Source of the DNA: Excoecaria cochinchinensis
Lineage: Eukaryota > Streptophyta > Magnoliopsida > Malpighiales > Euphorbiaceae
Direction: 5' to 3'
DNA length: 64,000 nucleotides
Assembly: GCA_947683425.1 (NCBI GenBank)
Contig: CANTUQ010000055.1
Location: 7,449,501-7,513,500 of the forward strand
Positions 61,362 through 64,000 of this stretch are shown in pieces; positions within the stretch are counted from its first letter, which is position 1; every line of letters begins with the position of its first letter. The position numbers and the translations under genes were made by a program. The notes under the pieces were generated by a model. It made no database searches. It saw only the letters and a list, made by a program, of their open reading frames with translations, and was not told the DNA's origin.

Positions 61362-61878
61362 GAAGCAAGATCTGAAGGCCGGTTGTTTACAGATTTGAAG
61401 TGGCCTAGAAGTGCTGAGTTGTTAGATTGTGCAAGATATTTCTTCATTTCAGTCTTAGAATGGTAAATTCTTTACCTGTTTTGTACATGATTTCATAACT
61501 TTAAGAATATATGCAAAGAACCGAAATCAAAAGATTGCATTCACTTCTAACCATCAAAGATCTACTTCCAATATTCCTAAAAATTTTGAGGCCAGACGTA
61601 GGCTGCAATTCTTCACAAATTCCCTTTTCATGGATATGCTTGTGACGAAGCCAGTCCGTGAGATGCTACCATTCAGGTTTTATTTTCTTACTGCATTATT
61701 TTGTTTTAGGAGGCACTATATATTTGTGCAATGAATTAGTTTTCTCATACACCTAATTTCTATTGCAGTATGTTTACTCCATATTTCTCAGAGATTGCTC
61801 TTTATAGCATGGCTGAACTTCAGAGGAAAAATGAAGATGGAATATTGATTTTGTTTTACCTCCAAAAAATATTTCCAG
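61362..61878 (+). pseudogene. Callose synthase (glucan synthase-like) exon fragments
   Basis: Fragment of a 1,3-beta-glucan (callose) synthase, normally a large plasma-membrane enzyme of about 1,900 residues using UDP-glucose. 61362-61424 encodes EARSEGRLFTDLKWPRSAEL. 61523-61676 encodes EIKRLHSLLTIKD, then, after a 1-nt deletion at about 61560, STSNIPKNFEARRRLQFFTN and SLFMDMLVTKPVREMLPF. An intron with intact GT (61677) and AG (61767-61768) follows, then 61769-61878 encodes MFTPYFSEIALYSMAELQRK and NEDGILILFYLQKIFP, ending at GT (61879). This is the cytosolic region that begins the catalytic part of callose synthases. The next exon may start at 62439 (DERNN, expected DEWNNF). With introns kept, the copy is DNA-derived, not a retrocopy. 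The frameshift, missing flanking exons and position behind a CACTA end suggest a captured fragment. Confidence 0.82.
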
Positions 61879-63095
61879 GTACTCTCTACTTGATGTGTTC
61901 TAGGTTCCAATTTGGCTGTGGTTAGTTGGTGATTTATAAAATTAATTGGAGAAAGGCAGTATTTCTTCTAATTGGTTTTTTAGTATTGTATTATTGGGTC
62001 TTTTAGCTTTTGTAGAGGGGCATTTTGAATATCGTTATTACAAAACTTGATTCTTGTGTTCCATATATACTCTAACTTTTCCTTGAATTTAGGATAATAT
62101 ACATCAGAATCCTTATTTTCGTATCCCTTTTTATATTTGTCTTATTTCGCCCTTAATCTCAAACTAGTTGCCTATGTAAATTTTGCCTATTTCTATATGG
62201 ATGTAGGGTCATTTACTATGAAGTTCATCAATCAAATTTAAAACTTGAGAGGTTTTAATTGCTTTTACCTAAAACTGAAAAGGGACATATCAATATATTA
62301 TGAAATTTGATTGTGTCTTTTCTTGCCATTAATTATTTAGCATACCATGTTGTCTTTGTAGCTAGTTGATATTGTAACATGAGTTGTATTCTTTTTCTAT
62401 CTATTTCTGGCCTGAACATAATTTTGATCTACCACAGATGAGAGGAATAATTTGGTTTTCTGCTGGGAATTAATTATTGCTTATCTTCAAATCTTTTTAT
62501 TTCTTTCAGAGTTAATCTATATGACTATATATATTTGCTTTTGCCTTTAGTTATATTTTTTTTTCTTCAACTATTCTTCTTTTTTAGTTATTATTATGCA
62601 ACATCTTTTCCCAATGTGACTAATAGTAGTCCACCAGGATGTGGTATTATTGCATTTTTTTGCCTACACATGCATGCTACCGTCAGATTATGTTTTTATG
62701 GCTCTATATGCAAACTTCCAGCAAACCTGCAGTTTTTTTGTTGCATTTCTTGTGTTTATGGCACTATTCTGCCCTTCTGATAGATAGCTCTAAGAGAGTT
62801 CTCTTGTAGAACTAATATATAGCTCTATTTTGCAGGCGGCTTATTTTGTTAATCAAGGTTTTGGGAGACGAGATAAGAGATCCAATATGCTTATTTTGTT
62901 CATCAAGGTATGCTAAGTAATTTTGTTGGGCTATGGATGTTATTATAAAAGATCATTTACTACTTGGTTGTGGCTTGTAATTTATCTTGGCAAGTATGTT
63001 TTTGCAATGCAGTAAACTATGTCGAAGGTGTTTACATGTTAGTGCACTTGGGATTCTACTTTGAATCTTAAGCATCTTCTGTTTACAAATGGCAG
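61879..63095 (+). other. Intron-like sequence with weak exon-like pieces
   Basis: T-rich intron-like DNA. 62836-62907 is flanked by AG and GT, but it contains a direct repeat (GCTTATTTTGTTAATCAAGG and GCTTATTTTGTTCATCAAGG) and I do not recognise its translation. Confidence 0.35.
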
Positions 63096-63926
<831 letters not shown>

Positions 63927-64000
63927 GTGAGCTATTACTTGTTTCCCAAACTGTACTGACATGGACTTTTCTGTTAATGCCTCTTTCCGCACCATTTTCC

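Overview
This window is plant nuclear DNA, almost certainly from a flowering plant with a repeat-rich genome. I cannot name the species. About 95% of it is nested LTR retrotransposons: Ty3/gypsy chromoviruses resembling the Tekay/Del group, gag-only or LARD-like derivatives with Tat/Ogre-type signals, and one probable copia LTR. The last 3.2 kb starts with a CACTA (En/Spm) DNA-transposon terminus followed by exon fragments of a callose synthase gene. I found no intact host gene, rRNA, tRNA or CRISPR array.

Layout, left to right. (1) 1-4276 and 13838-16498: a minus-strand Tat-type element with a broken gag, split by the insertion in (2). (2) 4277-13827: a nearly intact, very young plus-strand Tekay-like element with 2.4 kb LTRs, an exact GAGTC target duplication and one gag-pol frame broken by a single stop codon. 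It landed inside the primer-binding site of (1). (3) 16499-16949: a gypsy LTR stub. (4) 17012-21540: a second minus-strand Tat-type element, with its LTR, a 3'UTR tandem array and a coiled-coil reading frame. (5) 21545-26435: the 5' half of a decayed minus-strand Tekay-like element, followed by the first 280 bp of another Tat LTR (26436-26715). (6) 26716-44643: a plus-strand Tat-type 3' end and LTR, split by a solo gypsy LTR with a TTCCT duplication, which is itself split by a gag-only Tat-type element (31601-42027) carrying a 35/70-bp tandem array. (7) 44644-48711: a Tat remnant, then the integrase/chromodomain end and 3' LTR of a third Tekay-like element. (8) 48712-49920: a minus-strand gypsy LTR stub. 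(9) 49921-58558: a minus-strand element with two LTRs of over 4 kb around only about 300 bp of interior. (10) 59027-60517: a copia-like LTR. (11) 60772 to the window end: a CACTA terminus, callose synthase pseudo-exons and other exon-like pieces.

The most unusual observation concerns the LTRs. Every chromovirus-type LTR here carries, at the same relative position, a run of short hairpins whose stem sequences differ from unit to unit while staying self-complementary, and whose unit tails are nearly identical within one LTR but different between LTR families. Several have C-TTCG-G tetraloops. A double hairpin follows, also with changing but paired stems, and a CpG-rich inverted-repeat block precedes it. 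This looks like a selected RNA or DNA structure and I do not know it as a described system. All alignments were made by eye; no search or folding was run.
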